DNA from: Salipiger abyssi
Lineage (GTDB): Bacteria; Pseudomonadota; Alphaproteobacteria; Rhodobacterales; Rhodobacteraceae
NCBI RefSeq assembly: GCF_001975705.1
Contig: NZ_CP015093.1
Location: 496,001-560,000, forward strand
Direction of reading: 5' to 3'
Length of the DNA stretch: 64,000 nucleotides
In this document: positions 27,693 to 35,855 of the stretch, in pieces
Layout of the letters: every line of letters begins with the position of its first letter
Position numbering within the stretch: the first letter of the stretch is position 1
Position numbers and translations under genes: made by a program
Notes under the pieces: generated by a model
The model's database searches: none
The model's input: only the letters and a program-made list of their open reading frames with translations
What the model was told of the DNA's origin: nothing

Positions 27693-29486
27693 TCAGTTCC
27701 GGATGAGTGTCACATTGGTCATGTCGCTCATATCGTATTCCGGACGCAAGCCCAGAAGCGGCGCGATCCGGCCGATCATCTCGGCGGCCACCGGCACGGC
27801 GGTCCAGCCGGCGGTGCGGCGGGGCTTGGAGCCGGAGGTCTCGACCGGCTCGTCGAGCGTGACGACCAGCACGTATTTCGGATCATGCGCCGGGAACATC
27901 GAGGCAAAGGTGGCGATCACCTTGTCCTTGTAATAGCCGCCGCCATGCTCCTTGGGCTTGTCCGCCGTGCCGGTCTTGCCGCCGACGTGATAGCCCGGCA
28001 CCTCGCCAAAGCTCGCCGTGCCCTCGCTCACCACCTTGCGCAGCATCTGCCGCGCCGAGGCCGATACCTGTTCCGAGAGCACACGCGGCCCGATTTTCGG
28101 ACCGTGCTGCTTCAGCAGCGTCGGGCTGACCAGATGGCCGCCATTGGCAATGGTGGAATAGGCCGCCGCCAGATGCAGTGGCGAGGAGCTGAGCCCGTGC
28201 CCGTAGGAGATCGTCACCGACGACAGGTCGGTCCAGCGCGAGGGCAGCAGCGGCTTGCCGCCCGCCGCCTCGACGATCTCGAGCCCGGTCGGCTCGAAAA
28301 AGCCCAGCGATTTCAGAAACTCCTGCTGCCGCTCGATGCCGATGGCCAGCGCGATCTTGCCGGTGCCGCGGTTGGAGCTCTTCACGATGACCTGCTCGAC
28401 GCTGATCTCGCCGTAATTGTGCCCGTCGAACTCGCCGATGCGGTGGCCGCCGACCTTGAAGGGCGGGCGGGTGTCGATCACCGTGTCGGGGCGCACCAGC
28501 CCCAGCTCCATCGCCTGGGCCGCGGCAAAGATCTTGAAGGTCGAGCCCAGCTCATAAACCCCCTGCACCGCGCGGTTGAACAGCGGGCTGTCGGAGGGGC
28601 TGCCCTCGGTCGGCGGGCGGGGCCGGTCGTTGGGGTCGAAATCGGGCAGCGAGGCGATGGCGATCACCTCGCCGGTATGCACATCCATCAGCACCGAGGC
28701 CGCGCCCTTGGCGTTCATCAGCCGCATGCCCGAATCCAGCACCCGCTCGGTGGCGGCCTGAATGGTCAGGTCGATGGAAAGCTCCAGCGGCGCCCCCTCG
28801 CGGGCCGGATCGCGCAGCTTGGCGTCGAAATATTTCTCGATCCCGGCGGTGCCGATCACCTCGGCGGAATGCACGCCTTCGCGCCCGAAACTGGCGCCGC
28901 CAAGGATATGCGAGGCCAGCGCGCCATTGGGGTAAAGCCGCATCTCGCGCGGACCGAAGAGCAGCCCGGGCTCGCCGATATCGTGCACCGCCTGCATCTG
29001 CTCGGGGCTGATTTTCTTCTTCACCCAGAGAAACTTGCGCTTATCGTCGGTGAAATCCTTGACCATCCGCTCTTCGTCGAGATCCGGGAAGATCGCCTTC
29101 AGCTCCTTTGCCGCGCGCAGCGGTTCGATCATCTGCTGCGGATGCGCGTAGAGCGAATGCGTCTCCATATTGGTGGCGAGGATACGGCCATGACGGTCGG
29201 TGATGTCGGCGCGGCTGGCGATGATCGAGGCGCCGGTGGCCTGGGCGCGCGGCTCGCTGGGTTCGGAACCGGCCAGCACGCCCATGCGCACGCCGATGGT
29301 GCCGAAGGCAATGAAGAACAGCACGCCCAGCACCAGCAGGCGGCCCTCGGCGCGCACCCTTGCGCGGTCGCGCATCTGCTCGTGGCGGATGCGGATGTTC
29401 TCGCGTTCGATGGCGTCGGGGTTCTCGCCCTTGCGGCGGGCGTCGAGGATGCGGGCCAGAGGGCGGAGCGGGGTGCGCGTGGTCAT
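27693..29486 (-). CDS. ftsI: Septal transpeptidase FtsI (PBP3)
   Basis: FtsI cross-links septal peptidoglycan as the partner of FtsW. The ATG at 29486 overlaps the ftsL stop (ATGA); the frame upstream is out of context. A cytoplasmic tail of about 48 residues is followed by a single membrane segment at about 50-70 (LVLGVLFFIAFGTIGV). The pedestal domain begins ADITDRHGRILATN. The transpeptidase motifs are GSTFKIF (SxxK), KSSNRGTG (SxN) and GGKTGTADKP (KTG). Length is 597 residues, normal for alphaproteobacterial FtsI without a C-terminal addition. Confidence 0.97.
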   Translation of the reverse strand: MTTRTPLRPLARILDARRKGENPDAIERENIRIRHEQMRDRARVRAEGRLLVLGVLFFIAFGTIGVRMGVLAGSEPSEPRAQATGASIIASRADITDRHGRILATNMETHSLYAHPQQMIEPLRAAKELKAIFPDLDEERMVKDFTDDKRKFLWVKKKISPEQMQAVHDIGEPGLLFGPREMRLYPNGALASHILGGASFGREGVHSAEVIGTAGIEKYFDAKLRDPAREGAPLELSIDLTIQAATERVLDSGMRLMNAKGAASVLMDVHTGEVIAIASLPDFDPNDRPRPPTEGSPSDSPLFNRAVQGVYELGSTFKIFAAAQAMELGLVRPDTVIDTRPPFKVGGHRIGEFDGHNYGEISVEQVIVKSSNRGTGKIALAIGIERQQEFLKSLGFFEPTGLEIVEAAGGKPLLPSRWTDLSSVTISYGHGLSSSPLHLAAAYSTIANGGHLVSPTLLKQHGPKIGPRVLSEQVSASARQMLRKVVSEGTASFGEVPGYHVGGKTGTADKPKEHGGGYYKDKVIATFASMFPAHDPKYVLVVTLDEPVETSGSKPRRTAGWTAVPVAAEMIGRIAPLLGLRPEYDMSDMTNVTLIRN

Positions 29487-29827
29487 TGCCCGGCCCCCGC
29501 GCTGGTCACGTCGACGGGCTCGGTGACCACCAGCGGATGTATCACCGGATAGGCGACCTGATCGACGCGGCCATATTGATCGGCCCGCATCGGCAGCAGT
29601 TCGAGCCGGGGAAAGTTGATCTCGGCCAGATCGCGCAGCCGGTCGGGGCGGTTGAGATAGGCCCATTCCGCCTTGAGGATCGCCAGCCGCGCCCGCGCAT
29701 CGGCGATGTCGCGGTGCAGATCCTCAACATGGTCGAGCGCCGCCTGGGTGTCGTAGTTTTCGCGATAGGCCCAGAAGGCGAGGCCGATCAGCCCCAGAAA
29801 GGTGGTCACATAGAGCATCGTTCGCAT
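29483..29827 (-). CDS. ftsL: Cell division protein FtsL
   Basis: FtsL is a small bitopic divisome protein that activates FtsWI with FtsQB. The 114-residue sequence begins [24 protein letters not shown], one membrane segment at the N-terminus. A coiled coil follows (QAALDHVEDLHRDIADARARLAILKAEWAYL), then NRPDRLRDLAEINFPRLELLPM, a conserved alphaproteobacterial FtsL tail. Start and stop overlap rsmH and ftsI as ATGA. The identification relies on size, topology and place. Confidence 0.9.
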   Translation of the reverse strand: MRTMLYVTTFLGLIGLAFWAYRENYDTQAALDHVEDLHRDIADARARLAILKAEWAYLNRPDRLRDLAEINFPRLELLPMRADQYGRVDQVAYPVIHPLVVTEPVDVTSAGAGQ

Positions 29828-30819
29828 CAGCGCTTCCCCTTCAGTTGCGGCATGTTCAAAGTCGCCGACCCGATCTCGCCCGGCACCGCCTCGGTACGGC
29901 GCCCGATGCGCAGCCGCGCCGAGCGGGCGCGCGGGTTGGCCTGCAACTCCACCTCATCCGGCCCCACCGCCTTGCGCGTCACCAGCTCGAAGCGCGGCTC
30001 TTCGGTCTCGGTCACCGGCGCGTGGCGGCTCACCGAGCCGAGCCGACCGGAGCGCGCCTGGAAGAAGCGCTTGACCATGCGGTCCTCGACCGAATGAAAG
30101 GTCACGACGCAGAGCCAGCCGCCGGGCTTCAACGCCCGCTCGGCGGCCATCAACCCGCGCCAGAGCGCGCCGTATTCGTCGTTCACCGCGATGCGCAGCG
30201 CCTGAAAACTGCGCGTCGCCGGATGCGACTGGCCGGGTTTCGGGCGCGGCAGGCAGGCCTCGACGATCGAGGACAGCCGTGCGGTGGTATCGATCGGCTC
30301 CTCGGCGCGCGCCTTGACGATGGCCCGCGCGATGCGGCGCGAGGCGCGTTCCTCGCCATAGGTATAAAGCACATCCGCCAGCGTGGTTTCGTCCAGCCGC
30401 TTGACCAGATCGGCGGCGCTTTCGCCCGCCTGCTCCATGCGCATGTCGAGCGGCCCGTCCTTCTGGAAGGAAAAGCCCCGCTCTGCCCGGTCGAGCTGCA
30501 TCGAAGAGACGCCGAGATCCAGCACCACGCCGTCGACGTCGCTGGCATAGCGATCCATGTCGGCGAAATTGCCCTCGACCAGCTCCAGCCGGTCACCGTA
30601 TTCGCCGATCCATCCCGCCGCCATCTCATGCGCCAGCGGATCGCGGTCGATGCCGATCACCCTGCCCGCGCCCGCCTCCAGCAACCCGCGCGCATAGCCG
30701 CCGGCGCCAAAGGTGCCGTCGATCCAGGTGCCGCCGACCGGTGCCACCGCCTCCAGCAAGGGACGCAGGAGGACCGGGACGTGCGGCGCGCCGTCATTCT
30801 GCTCCGCCGCAGGGGCCAT
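29827..30819 (-). CDS. rsmH: 16S rRNA (cytosine1402-N4)-methyltransferase RsmH
   Basis: RsmH (MraW) methylates C1402 in the ribosomal P site. The protein has [16 protein letters not shown], the SAM motif [21 protein letters not shown], and [36 protein letters not shown] sequence follows, and [16 protein letters not shown] is near the C-terminus. Length is 330 residues. Its ATG directly abuts the mraZ TAG (TAGATG), and its TGA overlaps ftsL, so the first four genes are tightly coupled. Confidence 0.97.
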   Translation of the reverse strand: MAPAAEQNDGAPHVPVLLRPLLEAVAPVGGTWIDGTFGAGGYARGLLEAGAGRVIGIDRDPLAHEMAAGWIGEYGDRLELVEGNFADMDRYASDVDGVVLDLGVSSMQLDRAERGFSFQKDGPLDMRMEQAGESAADLVKRLDETTLADVLYTYGEERASRRIARAIVKARAEEPIDTTARLSSIVEACLPRPKPGQSHPATRSFQALRIAVNDEYGALWRGLMAAERALKPGGWLCVVTFHSVEDRMVKRFFQARSGRLGSVSRHAPVTETEEPRFELVTRKAVGPDEVELQANPRARSARLRIGRRTEAVPGEIGSATLNMPQLKGKR

Positions 30820-31332
30820 CTAGATCTCCTCGTCCTCGTCGTCATCTTCGTCGAGCAGCGTCAGCGGATCGTCGTCGAACTCGTCGAGCTCTTCCTCGGT
30901 CTCGGCCAGATCGGCCTCATAGGCCTCGGGCTCCCAGATCTGGAACGTGTCGACATTGGATGCGAACTGCGCCTCGCCCGAGAGACCGATCTTTTCGCGC
31001 AGCTTCGCGGGCAGCACGATGCGGCCGGTCTCGTCGACGCTGGTGGTGATTGACTGGGTGGAGAACAGCCGTTCGAGAATGCGGCGCTTTTTCGAGCCGC
31101 GCTTCATGCGGCTGATGCGATCCTCGACCGCCTCGATCTCGTCGATGGTGTAGCATTCCAGGTATTTGCGGCGCTGGTCGCCGTAGACGATCACGAAGTT
31201 GGGGTTCAGCCCCTCGACCCAGTCCGGGTCACCGGCTTCAAGCACACGGCGAAAAGAGGCCGGGATGGACACCCTGCCCTTGCTGTCGACCTTGTGCCGA
31301 CTTTCGCCTCTGAACCTTAGCCTGCGGCTCAC
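30820..31332 (-). CDS. mraZ: Transcriptional regulator MraZ
   Basis: MraZ is a DNA-binding protein of the AbrB/SpoVT fold that represses the dcw operon in E. coli. The start is a GTG at 31332 (VSRRLRFRGESRHKVDSKGR), preceded by AGGG; the frame continues 51 codons upstream, but the family similarity begins here. The two AbrB-like repeats are HKVDSKGRVSIPASFRRVL and TTSVDETGRIVLPAKLREKIG. The length of 170 residues exceeds the E. coli protein because of an acidic tail of about 30 residues (DEFDDDP, LLDEDDDEDEEI). It is the first gene of the block and has candidate MraZ boxes upstream. Confidence 0.95.
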   Translation of the reverse strand: MSRRLRFRGESRHKVDSKGRVSIPASFRRVLEAGDPDWVEGLNPNFVIVYGDQRRKYLECYTIDEIEAVEDRISRMKRGSKKRRILERLFSTQSITTSVDETGRIVLPAKLREKIGLSGEAQFASNVDTFQIWEPEAYEADLAETEEELDEFDDDPLTLLDEDDDEDEEI

Positions 31333-31363
31333 TGTCCCTACTCTCGCCCCCTGAAACGAAATA

Positions 31364-31399
31364 CGGCGGGTTGATCTGCTGCCACTGATCAACCCGCCG
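31364..31399 (-). promoter_or_regulatory. Perfect 13-bp hairpin in the mraZ (dcw) leader
   Basis: CGGCGGGTTGATC at 31364-31376 is exactly complementary to 31387-31399, with a 10-base loop. It starts 32 bases upstream of the mraZ GTG on the minus strand. No T-run follows on either strand, so it is not a standard terminator. It could be a leader RNA structure or a protein operator. Confidence 0.6.
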
Positions 31400-31595
31400 C
31401 CTTGACCCGCTTTGCGGGCTAGTCCGACTGCGCGCGCCACCTGGGGGGATGTCTGCTCGCTCGCGCGCCGGATCTCTTTGTTCACGATGAAGGGCGGGTG
31501 CCTGTATGAACCTGCTCTTTTATTGTTTTGGGATGTTTTGCCGGGGTCTTTGTTGTGCCCCTTGTCCGTCCCTCATCGTGGTAAAAGGTATGTCA

Positions 31596-31620
31596 TGGGA
31601 TTTCATGGGAGGCAATGGTT
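31596..31620 (+). promoter_or_regulatory. Candidate MraZ box (three pentamers, 10-base period, + orientation)
   Basis: TGGGA (31596-31600), TGGGA (31606-31610) and the degenerate TGGTT (31616-31620) are each separated by exactly 5 bases. E. coli MraZ binds TGGGN direct repeats with 5-base spacers, which is the same geometry. The array is about 265 bases upstream of the mraZ start but oriented away from it. Confidence 0.5.
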
Positions 31621-31766
31621 TTTTTCGGGTAAAACCCCCTGCATCTTGTCCACAACCCCTGTGGAAAACAACATCTTGGGGGAATTTTCACCTCAGATCA
31701 CGGATATGTGGTGAGCGGGAACCAGCCCATCGCTAGATATAGTAACGGCGCTGTGAGGAAAAAATC

Positions 31767-31979
31767 GCCCATGATTTCCCAAAAAATTACTTCAGGGACG
31801 ATGTATGGAGCACAGGCCGCGCAAAAACCACCCCATCCCATGCCGTCCCATCCCCTGAATCAAGGCGAATCCGACGAGTCGCCCAGGGCATTCGCGACTC
31901 GCGGCGTGTCGGCGGCCCGGTCCGGCCCATGATTTCCCATATCCGGATCCCATCCCGTCCCATGCCCCATCTCATCCCA
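31767..31979 (-). promoter_or_regulatory. Cluster of candidate MraZ boxes (TGGGN-N5-TGGGN pairs, minus orientation)
   Basis: Read on the minus strand, TGGGN pentamers occur in pairs with exact 5-base spacers at five places: 31767/31777, 31836/31846, 31925/31935, 31948/31958 and 31965/31975 (plus-strand starts). Two of the pairs share the same spacer (TGGGA-AATCA-TGGGC). The orientation is that of mraZ. The distance of 435-650 bases from the mraZ start is larger than in E. coli, so a distant promoter or a role for the divergent gene must be considered. Confidence 0.5.
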
Positions 31980-32156
31980 TGCCGGCCCGCGACGCGACGC
32001 GCGCCAGCGGCTGGAGATGCAGACCGCGCGCCTCTCTCGGGGCGGACCCCGGGTGCGGAAACGCCCCTCCCGGCGCGGCAGAGCGACCCAAACGCCTGTC
32101 ATATGAGCTTTACCAAACCGCGATACCTCTGGTGCGACCACTGCATCTTGCGAGGC

Positions 32157-32184
32157 TTGCCAGGCGTGAAACGCGAGATATAGT
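32157..32184 (+). promoter_or_regulatory. Sigma-70-like promoter for the HNH endonuclease gene
   Basis: TTGCCA (32157-32162) and TATAGT (32179-32184) are separated by 16 bases, close to the TTGACA-N17-TATAAT consensus. The predicted start of transcription is near 32191, leaving a leader of about 68 bases before the ATG at 32259. Confidence 0.5.
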
Positions 32185-32258
32185 GTTTTCAAGCTGGGGC
32201 GGGTCGTCCCGCTCTGGTGCTTCTAGACGGGCAGACAGGGCAGGGAACGAGTCATTCC

Positions 32259-32843
32259 ATGGACGGCGACTTCAGAACGCATTTCGTAAGAGAACCATCA
32301 GCGCTCAAACAACACCCGGCGCTGGTGCTGAACGCGGATTATCGACCGCTTTCCTACTATCCGCTATCGCTCTGGCCCTGGCAGGAGGCGGTGAAGGCGG
32401 CCTTCCTCGACAGGGTCGACATCATCGCCGAATATGACGAGGAGGTCCGAAGCCCCTCGATGACGCTGAAGATACCCAGCGTGGTGGTGCTGAAAGATTA
32501 CGTCAAACCGAGAAAGCGCGTGGCCTTCACGCGCTTTAATCTTTTTCTGAGGGATGAATTCCGCTGCCAGTATTGCGGATCCAAGGGCGAGCTGACCTTC
32601 GATCATGTCGTGCCCCGCGCCTCGGGCGGCATCACCAGCTGGGAAAACGTGGTCGCCGCCTGTGCGCCCTGCAACCTGCGGAAGGGCTCGAAATCGCTGC
32701 GCAAGGCGAACATGTCGCTGCGCAAGATCCCGCGCCAGCCCGGCGCGTCGGAGCTGATGAATGTCGGGCGCAAGTTCCCGCCCAACCACCTGCACGACAG
32801 TTGGCTCGATTTCCTCTACTGGGATGCCGAGCTGGAGGCCTGA
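32259..32843 (+). CDS. HNH endonuclease family protein
   Basis: The 194-residue protein begins MDGDFRTHFVREPSALK and has HPALVLNADYRPLSYYPLS, the N-terminal segment of this bacterial HNH family. The HNH zinc fold is FRCQYCG, then LTFDHVVPRASGGITSWENVV with the His and Asn, then ACAPCNLRKGSK, giving two Cys pairs. It ends PNHLHDSWLDFLYWDAELEA. Members are chromosomal housekeeping-like genes in alphaproteobacteria whose substrate is not established. A GTG start 14 codons upstream is possible. It does not look part of a restriction system, as no methyltransferase is nearby. Confidence 0.88.
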   Translation: MDGDFRTHFVREPSALKQHPALVLNADYRPLSYYPLSLWPWQEAVKAAFLDRVDIIAEYDEEVRSPSMTLKIPSVVVLKDYVKPRKRVAFTRFNLFLRDEFRCQYCGSKGELTFDHVVPRASGGITSWENVVAACAPCNLRKGSKSLRKANMSLRKIPRQPGASELMNVGRKFPPNHLHDSWLDFLYWDAELEA

Positions 32844-32922
32844 GCCCGGCCCGGGGCTTGCCTCGCCGCCCTGCCCGGCCTAAGCCGCTGCCGGGCGCCT
32901 CGGCGCGCCGGGAAAGGGTGTC

Positions 32923-34128
32923 ATGCTGCTCTATCGCCTGCTGGTTTCGGTCTTTGCGCTGGGTGTGCTCGCCCGGCTGGCGCTGCGGCGCGACCGTGAC
33001 GCGCTGCGCCAGCGGCTGGCGCGCGGTCCCGCCGAGCCCGGCCCGCATCTGTGGCTGCACGCCGCCTCGAATGGCGAACTGGCCTCGGCAAGGCCGCTGA
33101 TCGCCGCGCTGCAAGCCGCCCGCCCCGACCTCAAGCTGTTGATCACCTGCAACTCCGCCACCGGCGTCGCGCTGGCGCAAGGCTGGGGGCTCGCCGCCCG
33201 GCTGGCACCGCTCGATCTGGCGCGGGTGGCGCGGCGCATGCACCGGCGCTGGGACGTGCGCGGCCATATCGCGATGGAATCCGAGCTCTGGCCGCACCGG
33301 GTGCTCACCTGCCCCGGCCCGGTCTTTGTCATGGGCGGGCGGCTGACCGAAAGCACCGCGCGGGTCTGGCGCCTCTTCGGCGGGCTGCAATCGCGGCTGC
33401 TGCGCCGCATCGCCTGGCTCTCGCCGCAGGACGCGGGCTCGCGGACGCGCTACTGCGCCGTCGGGCTGCCCGAGGCCGCCACCGGCCCGGTGGTCGACCT
33501 GAAGGCGCTCTACACGCCCGAGACGCGGCGCGACCCGGCGCTGACGGCGGCCTTCGCGCGCGGCAAGACCTGGCTCGCCGCCTCGACCCATGAGGGCGAG
33601 GAGGAAATCGTGCTCGCCGCCCATGCCCTGGCGCGCGAGGCCGAGCCAGACCTGCGGCTGATCCTCGCTCCGCGCCATCCCCGCCGCGCCGAAGCGGTGC
33701 TGCGCCTGATCGCCGATGCCGGGCTGAGCGTTGCCCGCCGCAGCGCCGGCGACGCCCCCGAGGGCGCCGATGTCTATCTCGCCGACACCATGGGCGAGAT
33801 GGGGCTGCTCTACCCGCTGGCCGGGCGCATCCTCATCGGCGGGACGCTGAGCGATGTCGGCGGCCACACCCCCTACGAGCCCGCCGCCTATGGCGCCGCC
33901 CTGCTGCACGGCCCGGATTTCGCCAAACACCGCCCCGGCTTCGACCGGCTGCACGCGCAAGGCGCCGCGACGCAGGTGCGCAACACCGAAGAGCTGGCCC
34001 GGGCGCTCAACGCGCTTGCCGCCGAGACCGCCCAGCAGACCCACGGCGCGGCGGCGCAGGCGGCGCTGCGCCCGCAGGCCGATGCGCAGACGCTGGCCGC
34101 CGGCATCACGCAACGGCTGGACACCTGA
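32923..34128 (+). CDS. waaA: 3-deoxy-D-manno-octulosonic acid transferase (WaaA/KdtA family)
   Basis: The family transfers Kdo from CMP-Kdo to lipid A precursor at the inner membrane. An N-terminal anchor is MLLYRLLVSVFALGVLARL. WLHAASNGELASARPLIAAL contains the conserved Glu of the acceptor site in a GE motif. HIAMESELWPH follows in the N-domain. The C-domain has FVMGGRLTEST, LAASTHEGEEEIVL, ILAPRHPRRAEAVL and DTMGEMGLLYPLAGRILIGG, then GGHTPYEPAAYG. Length is 401 residues. The acceptor motif SNGE differs from the common SVGE, so a specialised paralogue is possible. Confidence 0.85.
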   Translation: MLLYRLLVSVFALGVLARLALRRDRDALRQRLARGPAEPGPHLWLHAASNGELASARPLIAALQAARPDLKLLITCNSATGVALAQGWGLAARLAPLDLARVARRMHRRWDVRGHIAMESELWPHRVLTCPGPVFVMGGRLTESTARVWRLFGGLQSRLLRRIAWLSPQDAGSRTRYCAVGLPEAATGPVVDLKALYTPETRRDPALTAAFARGKTWLAASTHEGEEEIVLAAHALAREAEPDLRLILAPRHPRRAEAVLRLIADAGLSVARRSAGDAPEGADVYLADTMGEMGLLYPLAGRILIGGTLSDVGGHTPYEPAAYGAALLHGPDFAKHRPGFDRLHAQGAATQVRNTEELARALNALAAETAQQTHGAAAQAALRPQADAQTLAAGITQRLDT

Positions 34129-34211
34129 GCGCCGCTCGCCGGACGATCCGTTCCGCTTGAACTTTCCCGCCAAAGGCTTAGGTCATAAGGGACACTTACG
34201 GGTGAACGACC

Positions 34212-34640
34212 ATGATCCAGTATTCCCTCAAATGCGCGCAGGATCACCACTTCGACAGCTGGTTCCAGTCCGCGAGCGCTTTCGACAAGCTGCATGCCGC
34301 CGGCATGGTGACCTGCGCCGTCTGCGGCTCCTCCGAGGTCGAGAAGGAGCTGATGGCGCCCCGCGTGAATGCCGGCGCCGAGAAACCCGCCGACACCGCG
34401 CCGCTCTCCGCCCCCGCCTCGCCCGCCGAACAGGCGCTGCGCGAGCTGCGCACAGAGATCGAGAAGACCTCCGATTATGTCGGGCGCGATTTCGCCCGCG
34501 AGGCCCGCGCCATGCATGAGGGCGACCAGCCCAAACGCGCGATCTGGGGCGAGGCCCGAGGCGACGAGGCGCGCAAACTGGTCGAAGACGGCATTCCCGT
34601 CGCGCCCCTGCCCTTCCGTCCCTCCAGAAAGAGCAACTGA
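34212..34640 (+). CDS. DUF1178 family protein
   Basis: The 142-residue protein starts MIQYSLKCAQDHHFDSWFQS and has CAVCGSSEVEKELMAP. Three Cys (Cys8 and the C-x2-C) plus the FDSWF motif are characteristic of DUF1178, a small probable zinc-ribbon family common in proteobacteria. The middle is Ala/Pro-rich and the C-terminus reads LVEDGIPVAPLPF, also conserved in the family. Function is unknown. The stop overlaps the next ATG by one base (TGATG), so it is cotranscribed with the SDR gene. Confidence 0.88.
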   Translation: MIQYSLKCAQDHHFDSWFQSASAFDKLHAAGMVTCAVCGSSEVEKELMAPRVNAGAEKPADTAPLSAPASPAEQALRELRTEIEKTSDYVGRDFAREARAMHEGDQPKRAIWGEARGDEARKLVEDGIPVAPLPFRPSRKSN

Positions 34641-35284
34641 TGCGCATCCTGATCACCGGCGCCAATCGCGGCATCGGCGCCGCGCTCGACAGCGCGCTCA
34701 GCGCCCGCGGCCACACCGTCATCGGCACCGCCCGCGGCCACCCGGAATACCAGGAGCTCGACGTCACCAGCCCCGCCTCCGTCGCGGCGCTGGCCGAGCG
34801 GCTCGAAGGCCAGCCGCTGGATGCGCTGATCTGCAATGCCGGCGTCTATCTCGACAAGGGGCACAACCTCGCCGATGGTTTCCCGGCGCAGATGTGGGCC
34901 GATGAATTCGCGGTGAACGTCACCGGCGTGTTCCTCACCGTGCAGGCGCTGCTGCCGCATCTCCAGCAGGCCGAGGCGCCCCGGATCATGATCATCTCCT
35001 CGGATATGGGCTCGGACGCCCGCGCCCCCGGCGGCAGTTATATCTACCGTGCATCCAAGGCCGCCGCGCTCAATCTCGGGCGCAACCTCTCGGTCGATCT
35101 CAAACATCTCGGCATCTCGGTTGGCATCTATCACCCGGGCTGGGTACAGACCGACATGGGCGGCAGCGGCGCCGCGATCACGCCCGACGTCTCGGCAAAC
35201 GGTCTCGCCGACCGGCTGGACGCACTGGGGCCCGGCAATACCGGCTGCTTTGAGGCCTATGATGGCGAACCGCTGGCCTTCTGA
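34640..35284 (+). CDS. Short-chain dehydrogenase/reductase
   Basis: The 214-residue SDR has the coenzyme loop MRILITGANRGIGAALD, NAG at ICNAGVYLDKG, a Ser at IIISSDMGS, and the catalytic YIYRASKAA (YxxxK). FAVNVTGVFLTVQALLPHL and GWVQTDMGG are usual SDR segments. The lack of an Asp or Arg-rich pair right after beta 2 leaves NAD or NADP preference open. Substrate is unknown. The next gene starts inside its last codons. Confidence 0.9.
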   Translation: MRILITGANRGIGAALDSALSARGHTVIGTARGHPEYQELDVTSPASVAALAERLEGQPLDALICNAGVYLDKGHNLADGFPAQMWADEFAVNVTGVFLTVQALLPHLQQAEAPRIMIISSDMGSDARAPGGSYIYRASKAAALNLGRNLSVDLKHLGISVGIYHPGWVQTDMGGSGAAITPDVSANGLADRLDALGPGNTGCFEAYDGEPLAF

Positions 35285-35720
35285 GCCCGAAGAGTTCCCC
35301 GCCGCCTTCGCCCGTGCCTGGGCGACGCGCGAGGGCACCGAGATCGCCGCGCTTTTCACCGAGGACGCGGATTTCGTCAATGTCACCGGGCTTTGGTGGA
35401 CGGGACGCGACCGCATCGCCGCCCCGCATGACTACGCGCTGAAAAGCTTCTTCGCCGAGACCGAACTGCGCCCGGGCCGCATCGCCGTGCGGCGTCTGGG
35501 CGAGGACATCGCCGTGCTGCGCTGCCGCTTCACCCTGACCGGCCAGCGCCTGCCCGGGGGCGGCACCGCCGGGCCACGCCAGACCATCCTGCTCTTCGTG
35601 CTGCAAGATGGCCCCGAGGGCTGGCGCGCGGTGACCGCGCAGAACACCGATGTGGTGCCCGGCATGGAAACCCATGTGAATGACGGCACGCTTCGCGCCG
35701 CCGATTACCGCCCCCGCTGA
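35262..35720 (+). CDS. SnoaL/NTF2-like (SgcJ/EcaC-type) protein
   Basis: The 152-residue protein begins MANRWPSEPEEFPAAFARAW and follows the pattern EIAALFTEDADFVNVTGLWWTGRDRI, then QTILLFVLQDGPEGWRAVTAQNTDV. This is the NTF2-like fold seen in SgcJ/EcaC/DUF4440 proteins. Its start lies 23 bases inside the SDR gene in another frame, so translation is probably coupled. The longer frame upstream (to 35049) is just antisense-free overlap with the SDR and shows no similarity. Ligand or reaction is unknown. Confidence 0.8.
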   Translation: MANRWPSEPEEFPAAFARAWATREGTEIAALFTEDADFVNVTGLWWTGRDRIAAPHDYALKSFFAETELRPGRIAVRRLGEDIAVLRCRFTLTGQRLPGGGTAGPRQTILLFVLQDGPEGWRAVTAQNTDVVPGMETHVNDGTLRAADYRPR

Positions 35721-35727
35721 GCCCGCT

Positions 35728-35750
35728 CTTTCATCTTTCTGCAAATACTC
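35728..35750. repeat. CTTTCATCTTT...AAATACTC intergenic motif, copy D
   Basis: CTTTCATCTTTCTGC then AAATACTC begins 8 bases past the NTF2-like gene stop and ends about 105 bases before the lysC ATG. Confidence 0.7.
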
Positions 35751-35855
35751 GAAAAACAGACCGTGCCGCCGGGCGCTGCCGCCCGCCGCCTCTTGCGCGA
35801 ACCGCCCCCCCGGCGTAAACCGCGGCTGATTCAACGACCACCCCGGGGAAGCCTC

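Larger units (their letters stand above)
31333..32258. other. Long intergenic region between mraZ and the HNH gene (divergent)
   Basis: These 926 bases hold no supported gene. Clear structures are a 13-bp hairpin at 31364-31399 and a small hairpin CCCGC/GCGGG at 31406-31418. There is a DnaA-box-like inverted pair at 31646-31668. TGGGN pentamer pairs lie between 31596 and 31979, and a sigma-70-like promoter for the HNH gene is at 32157-32184. The stretch 31500-31800 is clearly richer in A and T than the flanking genes, as expected for a promoter region, but I cannot fix the mraZ promoter. Confidence 0.6.

Noticed and set aside
31640..31670. DnaA-like boxes considered as a replication origin
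   Set aside because: Only two imperfect boxes, no cluster, no AT-rich unwinding element and no dnaA, parAB or hemE-type origin neighbours.
31596..31979. TGGGA repeats considered as a CRISPR array or minisatellite
   Set aside because: Units are five bases with 5-base spacers and irregular larger gaps; no spacer-repeat periodicity and no cas genes.
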